DNA of 31,711 nucleotides from a virus. Below, piece by piece: positions 1 through 10,400 of the stretch; within the stretch, counting starts at the first letter, position 1, and each line of letters begins with the position of its first letter. The notes under the pieces were generated by a model. The model ran no database searches. It worked only from the letters and a program-made list of their open reading frames with translations, and was not told the DNA's origin. The position numbers and the translations under genes are program-made. The stretch covers positions 1-31,711 of the IMG/VR virus record IMGVR_UViG_3300030333_005858; one strand, 5' to 3'.

Positions 1-878
1 AACCTAGGAGCCTGCTCAATATTAAGACCTTTTTGTAAATCAAAATAAAATTCCTTCTTAGTCCATAAGGAATCATCTCCTGCTGGCCCGTTATCATTGG
101 TAGCTGTAGATTCGTTCTCGCCTGTATAATAGTACCAACCAGATTGGCTTTTTACATAATCGCTTCCACTTAAATAAGCTATATCGTGTTTACTGTATGT
201 GTCGCCAGCCGCCCAGAACTTTTTAGTTTGATTAAAAGGAATATAATATTGCTGCCAATTTAACAACGACTGATCTTCTCGAAAGAGGACGGTAGACATA
301 GAGTTAACATTTGGATAATCAAATCCTCTTGTGAAATTCTCAATATAAAATTCGTGCTCTTCATTATAAGGCTCAAAAGGAGTAAAGAAAATTCCAGTAT
401 AAGCTCCGCTTGGTTTTTCACCTTTATTAAATGAATCTTCTAAAAAATGAGCCAGTGCTCGAGTCTCTTTATCGCTTCTTTTGCTGAAAGGTAAATTAAA
501 TTTAACCTTCAAAGAGTTTTCACTTTTGTTAGCCACATTATAGTATCCGTCTCCATATGTTGCATCGAAAGTCTGGTTAAAATAATCTACAGAAACTGGA
601 TAAGAAGGCTCAAAAAATAATTTTTGTGTCCAAGCGCTGTCAGCTCCCGCAGGAGAATTTGCTGCTGTAGATGTAGCTGCTGTAGCGCCACTATAATAAT
701 AGTGACCAGTAGCAGTACCAAGGCTTTCTGCCGTAGTAGGAACAGGAGGTGTTCCAGCTACTGTATACCCACTAAAAAATACAATATCATATTGAGAGTA
801 AGTATTGCCAATCTCAAAAGAATTTACTCCGTAAACATTAGTAACACCTGAGCCTAAAACATATGATTGATCAGCCAT
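1..878 (-). CDS. Tail-tip protein with two carbohydrate-binding-like repeats (partial)
   Basis: The gene starts at ATG 878 and stays open to the left edge, so its C-terminus is missing (292 codons visible). The start overlaps the previous stop as TAATG. A central segment, about residues 122-200, contains KVKFNLPFSKRSDKETRALA and resembles minor tail proteins of marine phages; I place it with tail-tip (lambda gpM-like) proteins by resemblance and position only. Two related segments flank it, residues 21-95 and 221-285. Each runs aromatic - GDTYS.(Y/H)DI - FSG/LSG - YYY(S/T)G - PAG.DS.WT, the layout of CBM5/12-type chitin-binding modules. I infer a structural protein at the distal tail that may touch surface glycans. 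Its place at the end of the tail operon fits. The domain order and coding frame are clear, the function is tentative. Confidence 0.75.
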   Translation of the reverse strand, partial: MADQSYVLGSGVTNVYGVNSFEIGNTYSQYDIVFFSGYTVAGTPPVPTTAESLGTATGHYYYSGATAATSTAANSPAGADSAWTQKLFFEPSYPVSVDYFNQTFDATYGDGYYNVANKSENSLKVKFNLPFSKRSDKETRALAHFLEDSFNKGEKPSGAYTGIFFTPFEPYNEEHEFYIENFTRGFDYPNVNSMSTVLFREDQSLLNWQQYYIPFNQTKKFWAAGDTYSKHDIAYLSGSDYVKSQSGWYYYTGENESTATNDNGPAGDDSLWTKKEFYFDLQKGLNIEQAPR

Positions 879-1675
879 TAGTAAAATGTCCTTCCTGTTA
901 AATACTCTTGAGAAACAGAAATTGTACCATCAATGTAGCCTCCTTCTGTGACGGTCAAATTGTTATCAAAAATTTGACCAGTGCATCCGAAAGTTGCTAA
1001 CGGAGTAGTACCATACGTATCTAAAACATTAATTTTAAGTTCTGCATGATTGCCGCTACTTTTTAAAACATCTCCAATGTCTTCTCCTGCAATTGATAAA
1101 TTTATTCGAACGTTTTCTTTTGTCACTCTTGTTGGCAATTCATTTCCTACTGTAACAACTGGGTTACGCTCTGCGGCTACAGAATAATTAAATGATACTT
1201 TTTTATTTATTTTTACGTCTGTTCCAGCCATATACGATCTTAAACTATGAGAAAAATTTGTTTCATTTCTAAGTTCATTATCAGCATCTCCATCGTCGTC
1301 AAGTACACCAAGCTCTCCATATATATCCATTTCTGAACTGAATAAAATAGGGCTATAAGGAGAAAGAGAAAAACTTAAGCTTTTTATGTAGCCGCTTGAA
1401 AAAGTCATTCCAGCTAAACTACCATTTAAAGGTTCTCCTGTATGCTCAATAGCAGTAAGAGGATTTAAAAAATCATGAAAAGTTCCTGTACAATAATGAG
1501 TAAAAGACAATGTGCCTTTTACCGGAGCAGTAGGCGCATATCTTATGACAGAGCCAGTAATATTAGTTATAGGCTGCAAAGAAGCTGAAACCCCCAACTC
1601 CGCAGATTCAGCCATAATGTTTGTATCTGCGATTTTGAGTAAAGCTTTTTCGTATTTTATAAACTTTGTTGCCAT
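878..1675 (-). CDS. Small tail tube-fold protein (distal tail candidate)
   Basis: 265 residues, almost entirely predicted beta strand, with no signal peptide or membrane segment. Two halves have the same strand pattern as the other tube-like proteins here. The first has a GTLSFTHYC strand, then a loop, then SGYIKSLSFSLSPYSPILFSSEMDIYG. The second has VSFNYSVAAERNPVVTVGNE, then ENVRINLSIAG, then ATFGCTGQIFDNNLTVTEGG. I read it as a tandem tail-tube fold, as in tube-related distal tail proteins. Start and stop are both TAATG overlaps with neighbours (1675 and 878), so translation is probably coupled. It lies between the fibre and tail-tip genes, which suggests a place at the distal tail. Fold assignment is by pattern only. 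Confidence 0.7.
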   Translation of the reverse strand: MATKFIKYEKALLKIADTNIMAESAELGVSASLQPITNITGSVIRYAPTAPVKGTLSFTHYCTGTFHDFLNPLTAIEHTGEPLNGSLAGMTFSSGYIKSLSFSLSPYSPILFSSEMDIYGELGVLDDDGDADNELRNETNFSHSLRSYMAGTDVKINKKVSFNYSVAAERNPVVTVGNELPTRVTKENVRINLSIAGEDIGDVLKSSGNHAELKINVLDTYGTTPLATFGCTGQIFDNNLTVTEGGYIDGTISVSQEYLTGRTFY

Positions 1676-3540
1676 TAAGCTCCTAAATTATCCGGTACAT
1701 CAAATTCAACTGTTACTGTCACGTTGCACTTGCCATTTCCAGTATTAGTATCCATCGCCAACATTAAAAACTCTCCTTGAGAAAAATCTAAATTAGCTTG
1801 ACCCCCACTGCTTGCTGTAGCAGCAAAATCATCAAATCCTAAAGTAAAAGAATTGGAATTAGCCGAAGACACGTCAAGATTAGTCTTATGTGCTGAATCT
1901 GAAGTGGTCAATTTATTGCCTGTCGGCATAGAAGAACCAGTGAAAATATATGCCTTAACTACATTGCTAGGGCTTGACATGTATAATGACACATCAATTC
2001 TTGTTATCCTTCCTCCCATCGGAGCTAAAGATGCATATTGTTTGGTCGGTGCATCGGTTCCATGATAATTATTAGTTGTGTCATAAGGCGCAGCAAATAA
2101 AGGAGACCACCGTTGGTTAGTGGTTTCAAAATAATAAGGAAAAGAAAAGGTTTGTGTAAATCTTCCTCTACAATAATTTCCAGCAGTATTCCCTCCTTGA
2201 TCATAATATGCAGACGCTTCCATCGTGCCTTTAAATCTAACATTTCCGCTAGTATCTAAGCGCATTTCATTAGCAGTAGTGGTTGCATTGAATATATATT
2301 GGCCTGCAGTTGGACTCGCCTGACTACTGCGATGTATCATAAAATAATTATTATCAGGATTGGAATTATCTTTATGAGTTCCTATCATCCAGTTCGCATA
2401 TTCAGTTCCTCCAATATTATTAGGGAACGCAATTAAACTATTCTGCACGCTTGCGTCAGCATCGGCCGTATTCCTAATTAGGATTCGAGTGCCAACCGGA
2501 CTACTACAATTAAACTCACTCACAATATTATTACTATCAGTAACATTAAACTTGCGAGTAAATCCAGTTGCACCCACATCCAAGCTGCCTGCTCTAAAAT
2601 TAACAGAATCAGAACCAAGAGTAACTGCAGAAACATTTCGTATTCCTAAATTAGTTCCATCCCAAACCATTTGTTGCTCTAAGGATGTAGAACCGACTGT
2701 TCTTGTGAATCGTAAAATTGAATTTGGAGATCCACTTGCAACTCTGTTTTCTAGTTGTAATGCTACATTATCTGCCCCAGAGCTTTCGTAAACATGTAAT
2801 CTTGCTCCAGCACTGCTCTTAGCTCCTATCGACCAACGCTTGTTAGTGGATTCTATTTTGCCAGCAAAGTCAGTACCGTCTCCATACATAAACCAAATGT
2901 CTTCGCCTGCATTTCTATTTAAATGAAGCGGGCCACTCGCTGAGCCACTGCTTTTCAGACCATGAATATCTGCATTGCTAGCATCAATAGCCACACCGTA
3001 AGTGCTGTGCAAAATTCTAAAATCTCCAGCAACATCTAAATTTGCTGCTGGGCTAGCTACACCTACACCAATATTACCATCAGTATTAATAACTAAATGA
3101 TTCTGAGCGGCAAAAGCGCTATGATTATTTATCTTAAATACTGCCGCTGAGTGGTCGTACCCCATGATCGCTTGGCTAGTGCTCGTTTGGTCAAATCGTA
3201 TAAGAGAATCGTGAGAATCACCAGACCGTATTCTAAAATTTGTAACACCTGTGGTCTGAAGATCTAAATCATAGGCTGGATCTACTGTCCCGGGATTTAT
3301 TCCAGTTCCAATTCCAACTTTCCCTCCATCATCTATGTAAATCCCATAAGTGCCGCTATCATCACGTAACTTTAACCCATCTCCATCAGCAGCATCGACG
3401 TTCCGCTTTTTGTTTAAGTCGGCAATTGTCAACCGCATAGTAGTCGGATTACTTGCGTTTGCGCTATAATCGCCCATGAACAGCAAATCATTGTCTGCTG
3501 GAGGTGCGCCCAAATTGCTATATTCTAATATTTTGCCCAT
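1675..3540 (-). CDS. Tail fibre / receptor-binding protein with GIGT-type repeats
   Basis: 621 residues, rich in Asn, Ser, Gly and Thr. The N-terminus (LLFMGDYSANASNPTTMRLT) is likely the attachment segment. The middle carries repeats of the 'DGxxGIGTxxPxxxLDV' kind: KVGIGTGINPG near residue 74, NIGVGVASPAANLDVAG near 154, and weaker SAGARLHVYE and TSGNVRFKGTMEAS copies. Such repeats are common in phage and bacterial fibre proteins, often ahead of an endosialidase-type chaperone, but none is visible at this C-terminus. The last 170 or so residues look like a separate beta-rich head domain, the probable receptor-binding end. The gene begins two bases after the previous stop and ends in a TAATG overlap. 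Role as fibre is well supported by composition and place; receptor unknown. Confidence 0.8.
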   Translation of the reverse strand: MGKILEYSNLGAPPADNDLLFMGDYSANASNPTTMRLTIADLNKKRNVDAADGDGLKLRDDSGTYGIYIDDGGKVGIGTGINPGTVDPAYDLDLQTTGVTNFRIRSGDSHDSLIRFDQTSTSQAIMGYDHSAAVFKINNHSAFAAQNHLVINTDGNIGVGVASPAANLDVAGDFRILHSTYGVAIDASNADIHGLKSSGSASGPLHLNRNAGEDIWFMYGDGTDFAGKIESTNKRWSIGAKSSAGARLHVYESSGADNVALQLENRVASGSPNSILRFTRTVGSTSLEQQMVWDGTNLGIRNVSAVTLGSDSVNFRAGSLDVGATGFTRKFNVTDSNNIVSEFNCSSPVGTRILIRNTADADASVQNSLIAFPNNIGGTEYANWMIGTHKDNSNPDNNYFMIHRSSQASPTAGQYIFNATTTANEMRLDTSGNVRFKGTMEASAYYDQGGNTAGNYCRGRFTQTFSFPYYFETTNQRWSPLFAAPYDTTNNYHGTDAPTKQYASLAPMGGRITRIDVSLYMSSPSNVVKAYIFTGSSMPTGNKLTTSDSAHKTNLDVSSANSNSFTLGFDDFAATASSGGQANLDFSQGEFLMLAMDTNTGNGKCNVTVTVEFDVPDNLGA

Positions 3541-3542
3541 TT

Positions 3543-4481
3543 TTAGTCTTTATTGTAATAATCTTTAAACTCTAAATTTACACTTAAAACTCCATCAACT
3601 GAGGAGCTAATACTCTCTGACACTAAATGTCCTGTAGTACTTAAAAATTCATATCTTGTTATACCTTCTCCGTCATCTCCTAAACAATCACCATTATTAT
3701 CTTGCAAACAAAGCTCGTCTCCAACTACTGCGTGACCATCTAAGGTTTCTTCTTTATCTCCCAATCTAATTTCAACTCCAATAGTTTGATAATTTCCACT
3801 CCTAATATTGTCAATCATGTTGGCCGTGTCATAATCGTCCATTTCAATTGTGAAGTTAGTTGTTATTTCTATTGGGTATTCAGTAATAACTTCTGATGGC
3901 GCATAAAGTGTTTCGCTAGTTTTTTGATCCAAAGTATAAATTGGAACACGATTTATATTATAATCTTGTGATACAGAAACGGCCCGGTTAGTTCCAGAGC
4001 CATTAAAAGTTAAAAATACAGATTCATGATTAACAAAACCTAAATTTTGAAGAGGAGCGACGCCCGAGTAGTCTAATTCACCTTCTCTAGCGCCGCTCCC
4101 CAACTGGCCAAAAACAGCAAATGTTGTCTCTATCGTGGGGACATCTTGAACATCGCAATTTATACTATAACTGGTTAGATAACCGGTATTAAAGCCATAA
4201 ACTTTTTCTGCGCCATCTAATTCAACTCCATGCAGTAGAGTTCCTGAAACGGGTGTTTCTCCAGTTAAATTTAAAACAGGATCTTGGTAGAGCATGTCTC
4301 TTGTCATTGACATCTCTCCGCGCAATGGTTCAGCTATAACTTCATGCACAAACCCGGCGCCCAAAGTTCGAATTTGTTTTTGACCAACGCTATATCCTGC
4401 ACTTAAATTACGAATACCTGAGACGCCTGTACCTCCCAGATAAAATATTTGTTCGTAACTTGGTGACGCGTTTTTAGCCAT
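3543..4481 (-). CDS. Small two-domain tail tube-fold protein
   Basis: 312 residues, directly downstream of the tape measure and starting in its stop codon (TAATG at 4481). Two similar halves are visible. The first contains FYLGGTGVSGIRNLSAGYSV, then RGEMSMTRDML, then GYLTSYSINCDVQDVPTIET. The second contains AVSVSQDYNINRVPIYTLDQ, then YPIEITTNFTIEMDD. The segment 'YLTSYSINCDVQDVPTIETTF' matches in pattern the 'FISDYSIDASVGAIPTASVTV' region of the tube proteins at 15004 and 16597, so I place it in the same superfamily. By position just after the tape measure it is a good candidate for the tail completion or distal ring next to the tube. Precise role is inferred. Confidence 0.75.
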   Translation of the reverse strand: MAKNASPSYEQIFYLGGTGVSGIRNLSAGYSVGQKQIRTLGAGFVHEVIAEPLRGEMSMTRDMLYQDPVLNLTGETPVSGTLLHGVELDGAEKVYGFNTGYLTSYSINCDVQDVPTIETTFAVFGQLGSGAREGELDYSGVAPLQNLGFVNHESVFLTFNGSGTNRAVSVSQDYNINRVPIYTLDQKTSETLYAPSEVITEYPIEITTNFTIEMDDYDTANMIDNIRSGNYQTIGVEIRLGDKEETLDGHAVVGDELCLQDNNGDCLGDDGEGITRYEFLSTTGHLVSESISSSVDGVLSVNLEFKDYYNKD

Positions 4482-7400
4482 TATGCTTGCCTGCTATTTT
4501 TACTTAGCGATCCTCCTAGTCTTTGCTCTTGCTGTATAACTTCCACTACAGCACTACGAATTCTCTCGCTAAGTTCTTTACCTTGCGTTGCTTGATCTGT
4601 ATTACTTTGTTCGCTAGCATTGACATTGCCTGTTGATTCAGAAGCTCCTTGCCCGCCTCCTCCTCCACCTCCTACGCTAACATTAATCGAAATATTATTA
4701 GTGTTTGCTGCGGTTTGAGTATTTAACGGTGCGGCTTCTGGCCCAACGACTCCGCCCGTTTGCATAGCTGGAATTAAACCTCCGTTAAGTCTGCCCATAA
4801 AGCCAAGACCATACTTACGCACTGCGCGATTGTTCATTACAAACTCGCCGCCTGCCATGTAAGCTGGGACACTATCACGATTGCTAAAGCCTGTTTTTAC
4901 TCTACCTCCTCGTTGATAGTCGAAATCAAACCCTCCTTCTTCTGGGCTATTATAAAATCCTGTACTTTCGCCAGTTCTTTTAAGATCTCTCTTTGTTTTG
5001 AAATCTTTAAATTTGTCTGCCCCCATATCTATTAATTTGCCCACGCCTACGGTTGCCACTGTTTGCAAAAATGTACTGAGTAGCTGTTTTTTCTCTGCTT
5101 TTTTAGCTTGCTTTTTCTCGTACGCAGCTCGTGCCGCTTCGCGAGCTTCCATTAATTCTGGATTATCCGAAGCTAAAAAGAAACCGCTCATACGATTGCT
5201 AGTGGCGCTTTCGTTGATACCCATCATGCCGCCATTTCCAAATCTTGGAAAAGCACCAAAGTTAACTGCATCTAAATTATTTTTTCCGACGCCTTGAACC
5301 GCTTTTCGATTCATGACATATTCACCCGGTTCTAACATAGCAGGAATCCGATCTCCAGATCCTGTGCCCGGAACAAATGCGCCATTTTGGCTATGCAATA
5401 TGCTACCGGGACGTTTGCCAGATTCTCTAAAACCTTCACTAGCCCCCATGCCAATTAAACTAGTCAAATTATTCATAGAATATGTTAGTGAAGCGCGACG
5501 AATCATCTTGAGCATATCTACTGCCACGCCTCTCATTGCATCTCCAAAACTTTCAGCTTTGTCTAGCGAAGCTTCGAGTGCATTGACCATTCCGTCTCTA
5601 AATGCAGTTGGCAAGTCTTTGCCTAAACGATTATAAACATGATCTATATCTTTATATATAGTATCAAAACCTTCTTGCAATCCAGCTTTGAATTCAGTAT
5701 CACGTTTAGCTTCGCGCATACCTATTTCTTCTTCTAAATCTAATTGTTCTCTTAAATTCTTAATTCTTTCACGCAATTGTTCATTATTACCTTTAACATC
5801 AGCATTATATTGTTTCTCTAACCTATTTATTTGTTCTTGTATAGTCGCAACTCTTTCAGAACTCTTCTCAATACGAACTGCAGGAAGTGTTCCCGACTCA
5901 GGAATATTTGATCCTGTAGAGCCTGCTGGTGTTGATACTGGGCTTAAACCTGCTCGCTCAAGTTCTTGATCAATATATCCTTGTCTAGTCAACGGCGTTA
6001 GATTAGCTGCCGCACCGAGCCCCTTATCATACTCAGTGCCAAATAATTGGCTTGCCATTAGGGTAGCCAATTTTAGAGTCGCTTCTTTTAATTCTTCTTC
6101 CGCACCAACTAAGGCTAAATTAGAGTTGATTAAAGTTTTTTGAGATTCAAGTTCCATTTCTAGATTTTTATTTTCTGCCTTAACTCTAGCTTCATCCATT
6201 GCAATTTGTTTTTCCAGAATAGCCCTTTGGTTGTCAAATTGACGTTGTTGATTTTGGGTAGTTGTTAAGCCTCGAGCTCGTGCCGGATCATCAGCTCTGA
6301 GTTTAAACACATCAATTTCTTGCTGCATACGCATCTGTTCTAACTTGGTAACGTTTTCTCGTCGAGTTAAAGCAAGCTTTTCTGATGCTTGGAGAGCTCG
6401 CTCATCCATAAGATTTTTCGCTTTTATTTGTTCTATGCTTTGTTTTGTTTTGTTGATCAACTCTTCTGTAGCAATATTTTGCTCTTGTATCTCAAAAGCT
6501 CGTATCATCTCTTTCGCAGCATTTCTAAATTCAGCAGCTTTAGGCAATTCACCTCTTCGTTGTGCAAATAGTCCCGGCTCCCGATTCATATCCCCTTGCC
6601 TTGTTAAGTTTCTTAATTCCTCCATAGCTGCTCCGGGGTTAGTCAATAATAAATTAGAAACATTTTCAAATGCACCTAATTGATCTGACCCTAAAGCAAA
6701 TGAGCCTTTAAATTTTTTAGCGAAAATATCCTGCTGACTAATCCCAAATTGTTGCCGAGTAGCTCTATTAGCAAGAAATGATTGCCGATTAGTAGCATCT
6801 GCCCTGAACCTTGCCGCCCCTACTTCATCCCCTAAAACTGTTCTGATATCTGACCCAATGCTAGATAAAGTAGTGTTCAATTTTTTGAAAGAATCTTTAA
6901 ACTTCATCAAAGTAGAATCTTTAATAGAATTTATAGACTCATCCAGCCTTTTATTAATAGTTGAAAAACTGTCTTGAAGTTGTTCTATTCTTTTTAGTTG
7001 AGCTGCAGCCACCAAGTCTTCTATATGTTCTAAATTAAACGCATCAACAAAAGAAGTAGCCATCGCTCGGATCACTTCATCAGGAAGAAGAGACTCTTTT
7101 TCTTCATCAGATAATTTAGCCATCGAAACCGGAGCTATATCTTGAAATATTTCTAAAATGTCCTTTCTAGCCATATCAAATTCTGACGTAAAAGGTTTAT
7201 TGCCCATGCCGAGAAATGAATCTTTAACATTTTTTGCTATACTTTGTATTCTTCCTGCGGCCATCATTCCTTCGGCACCTTTTGGAAAAGCAGTGTCAAA
7301 AAGGTCTTCAAAAATACCTCTAAGAAGTTCCGCCCTCTTTTTTGTGTCTGTTACTACCCTATCTTCAAATGTTGGCACTAGTTGCGTTTGCCCTCCTCCG

Positions 7401-10400
7401 GGCTTTACGGCCTTAAACCCTGTTTGAAATGGCTTTGTTGTTACTGTTCCTTTTAAATCTGTCCCAGCAGCTGTACCCCTTATCATAGCTCGCCTTAAAG
7501 CACCTTCTGTCTTAACGCCTTCCGCAAAAGTTTTTAAACTATCGGTCATTTTATCTACATCAGTTCCAGCCTCACGGAAATGTTCTTCTAAAGCCGTGCC
7601 CTTTATGGCCTCAAAGTTTTTTGCTATTCTTTTTTGAGCATCTTCAAGCTCTGCGGAAGTAGTTGCTGTAGTTAAATCTTGCTGAGCTTTTATATACTCT
7701 TCTGCAGCAGTAGTTTGCTCTGTAGATGTTCTTTCAAACTCCTGTAAATCCTTACTTAAAGTTTCTAAACTTAAACCAACTTTATTAACTTGAAAAACAA
7801 AACCTAGAACAGCGCCTGCAATAGCGCCTACAAGAGCGCCTTTCGGTCCCGCAATCATACCGATACTAGCTCCAGTTCCAGCTGCTGTCAGTGCTCCGGT
7901 AGTTTCACGGCCAGCGCCTGCTTGCTCAGCACCACCTGCAAGCATTGGTAATCCCATAGATAAACCCATCATCATGCCCATACCGCGTGCGCCACCCATA
8001 AACCCTTCTCCTTTACTAGCTGAAGCGGTACTCGCCATAGTAGAGGCTGTTGTTTTAACTCTGGTTTGTAACGTAGTTAACGCTGCTCCACTTTTACCTG
8101 CAGCTGCTCCTAAACGCTGAGTAGCTCTCATTGCTTGGGCTTCAGTTATTTCCTTTTTGGCTAACTGTAAAGCTACTTTGTCTATTATTCTCTGGAATCT
8201 GGCAAAACCATTATTCAGGCCGGCTAATTGCTTATTAGTTTTTCCTACTACTCCCCCTACGTCTACTCCCATAGGATCAACATAATTAGGAACGTAACCT
8301 CTTGAAGCTCCAACTACATCTGCTAAACCTCTAGGTTCATCACGCGTATTTGTTACGCCTAATCCAGCTGGATTATTAGGCCCAGCCAATCTGCTTGAAC
8401 GCCCCACACGAATAGATCCCAAAGGAACTCCTGCAGCAGCCTCTCTTTCTACCGCATCTCCAAGTGCAGCAAAATTAGGAACATAACCTCTAGCGGCCGC
8501 CCCCATAGTAATAGGTAGAGATTTACCGAAGTTCTTCATAATTTGTTCGGTAATTTTTGTTCTGTTGCCTGATGACCAGCTTGACTTAACATCTGCATGT
8601 GTTGCATTTGTTGCTGAGCCGGTTATACCAAAAAGCTGTTCCGCATTTCTTCCTGCTGTTCCAGATAAAAGAATATCTAGAGTCGAAGTATTTGCTGCGC
8701 CTTTTTCAAATTTTTGGCCTACCAAACGACTAACAATAGCTTCAAATAAAGCGCCTTTAAAGGCACCCATCGCGCCCGCGCCACCCTCTTTTAGAAATGT
8801 TCCTTCTACTTTTTTTCTGCTGACAGGTATTGTAGCCAAAGATGGGCTATAAGCCATGATCACACTTTCTGCCGCTTTAACTAAAGCATTATCTAAAACG
8901 TCTTCAACTTTAGCTAGCCTACCTCCTTTTTGTGCGTCTTTGCTGGCTGTAAGACTAGGCCCATAAGCATTCAAAAGCATTCCATCAACAGGCTTTCCAT
9001 CCTTAGATACCATGGACGACATTTTTTGTAATGCGCTCCCGGCTCCAAATATATAAGGATAATTCTCCACTTTGAATCCAGCTTGAGGAGTAAGCATATG
9101 AGCTTTTTGCCGAGCATCAAAAAATCTTCCTTTGGAAGTTTTTGCCCCGCTTTTTCTTTGTAAATTTGCACGTAGTGCGGCAACCCGAATGTCTCCACCC
9201 TTTGTAAATAAAGAAGGATGTGACTCTCGAGTAATACCTGCCTCTCTAGCCATCTGGCCAGCATTTGCTTTGTTGACATCAACAAAATTAGGCACATATC
9301 CACCAGCTCCTCTGATTGGTTTTGCACCAGCAGGCATTCCGTACTGCGCAATCATATTAGGATTAAAAATAGCAGAGCCGCCGCCTTTAAAGTTAGGAAC
9401 TATATGCTCTCCAGTATTAGCGATCATAGTTCCACGAACTCCACCGCCAAAAGCAAAATTAGGAATAACAACTGGTCTGGCTGAAGGGCTCACTCCTCCT
9501 ACGCCCTTTTTAATGTCATGAATTTCCCCGGCCATTCCCGGAATAAAACCAGACGCTCCTCTTCTTCCTCCTTTGCCGCCACTAGTAACTGCCGCAACAT
9601 TTAATGCTCCTTTAGGCATCTTCATTAAAGTAGCCGCTATGCCTGCAACTGATGCTTCTTGGCGATCCATATCATCTGCCGCCATCTGGGCATAATCAGC
9701 TAATAGTTTGGCTTGCATTGCTGTATTGCCCGTATACCCTTGTATAGCCAACGCTAAACCAGACTCTCGTTGTAAAATACTTTCAACTTGTTTTTCTAAA
9801 TTAGCTCTTTTTTGAGTTTCGGTTGTTATGCCTGCAAGAGCTGGCAAAGATTTGAAAATATAAGCCGTGGTGTTAAAAAAGACTTTAGCTATTAGCCCAA
9901 ACGCAGCAACTAAACCGGGACCTCCCAATACATTCCTTATTCCTTTTAAAAGGCCGTTTGCAACTTCACTTCCAGCTCCTTCTCCATCAATTAGATCATT
10001 GATGCCTTTCATCAACCCCTTTAATGGAGCTAGTAATTCTCTAGCGATAGGCTCAAATGTAGCTTTACCAATATTGCTTTGCAGCCTTTGAAACTCTAAT
10101 CCAGTCTGCTCTACCAATGCAGATAAAGTCCTATTTAATTCAGCGGTAGCTTGATTAGCTTCATCTGTTGCATTAGTGGAAGTATGTAAAGCGCTAGAGT
10201 AAGTGGATTGTTGTTTGTTTAAATCTTTTAATATTGCAGAAAGAATGTTAGCTTGGAACACGCCTGCAACTTGCTCTCTTAAATATGATTGACTCGCATC
10301 AGCCAAACCAGCATAAGATTTTGCAAAGTTATCTAATATTCGCATTGCTGGCAAAGTGTTACCTTCTACATCTCTCACCGCTACATTATAAGATTCCAAA

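Noticed and set aside
2025-2243. Short minus-strand frame inside the fibre gene
   Set aside because: It overlaps the fibre gene fully and has no support beyond being open.
5313-5636. Plus-strand open frames within the tape measure (several, also at 4998, 6345, 9132 and 10446)
   Set aside because: They are mirror-strand open frames of a biased coding sequence, without ribosome sites or recognisable domains.
8971-9351. Open frame on the minus strand inside the tape measure region
   Set aside because: It is in another frame of a strong, continuous tape-measure coding region, has odd composition and no domain.
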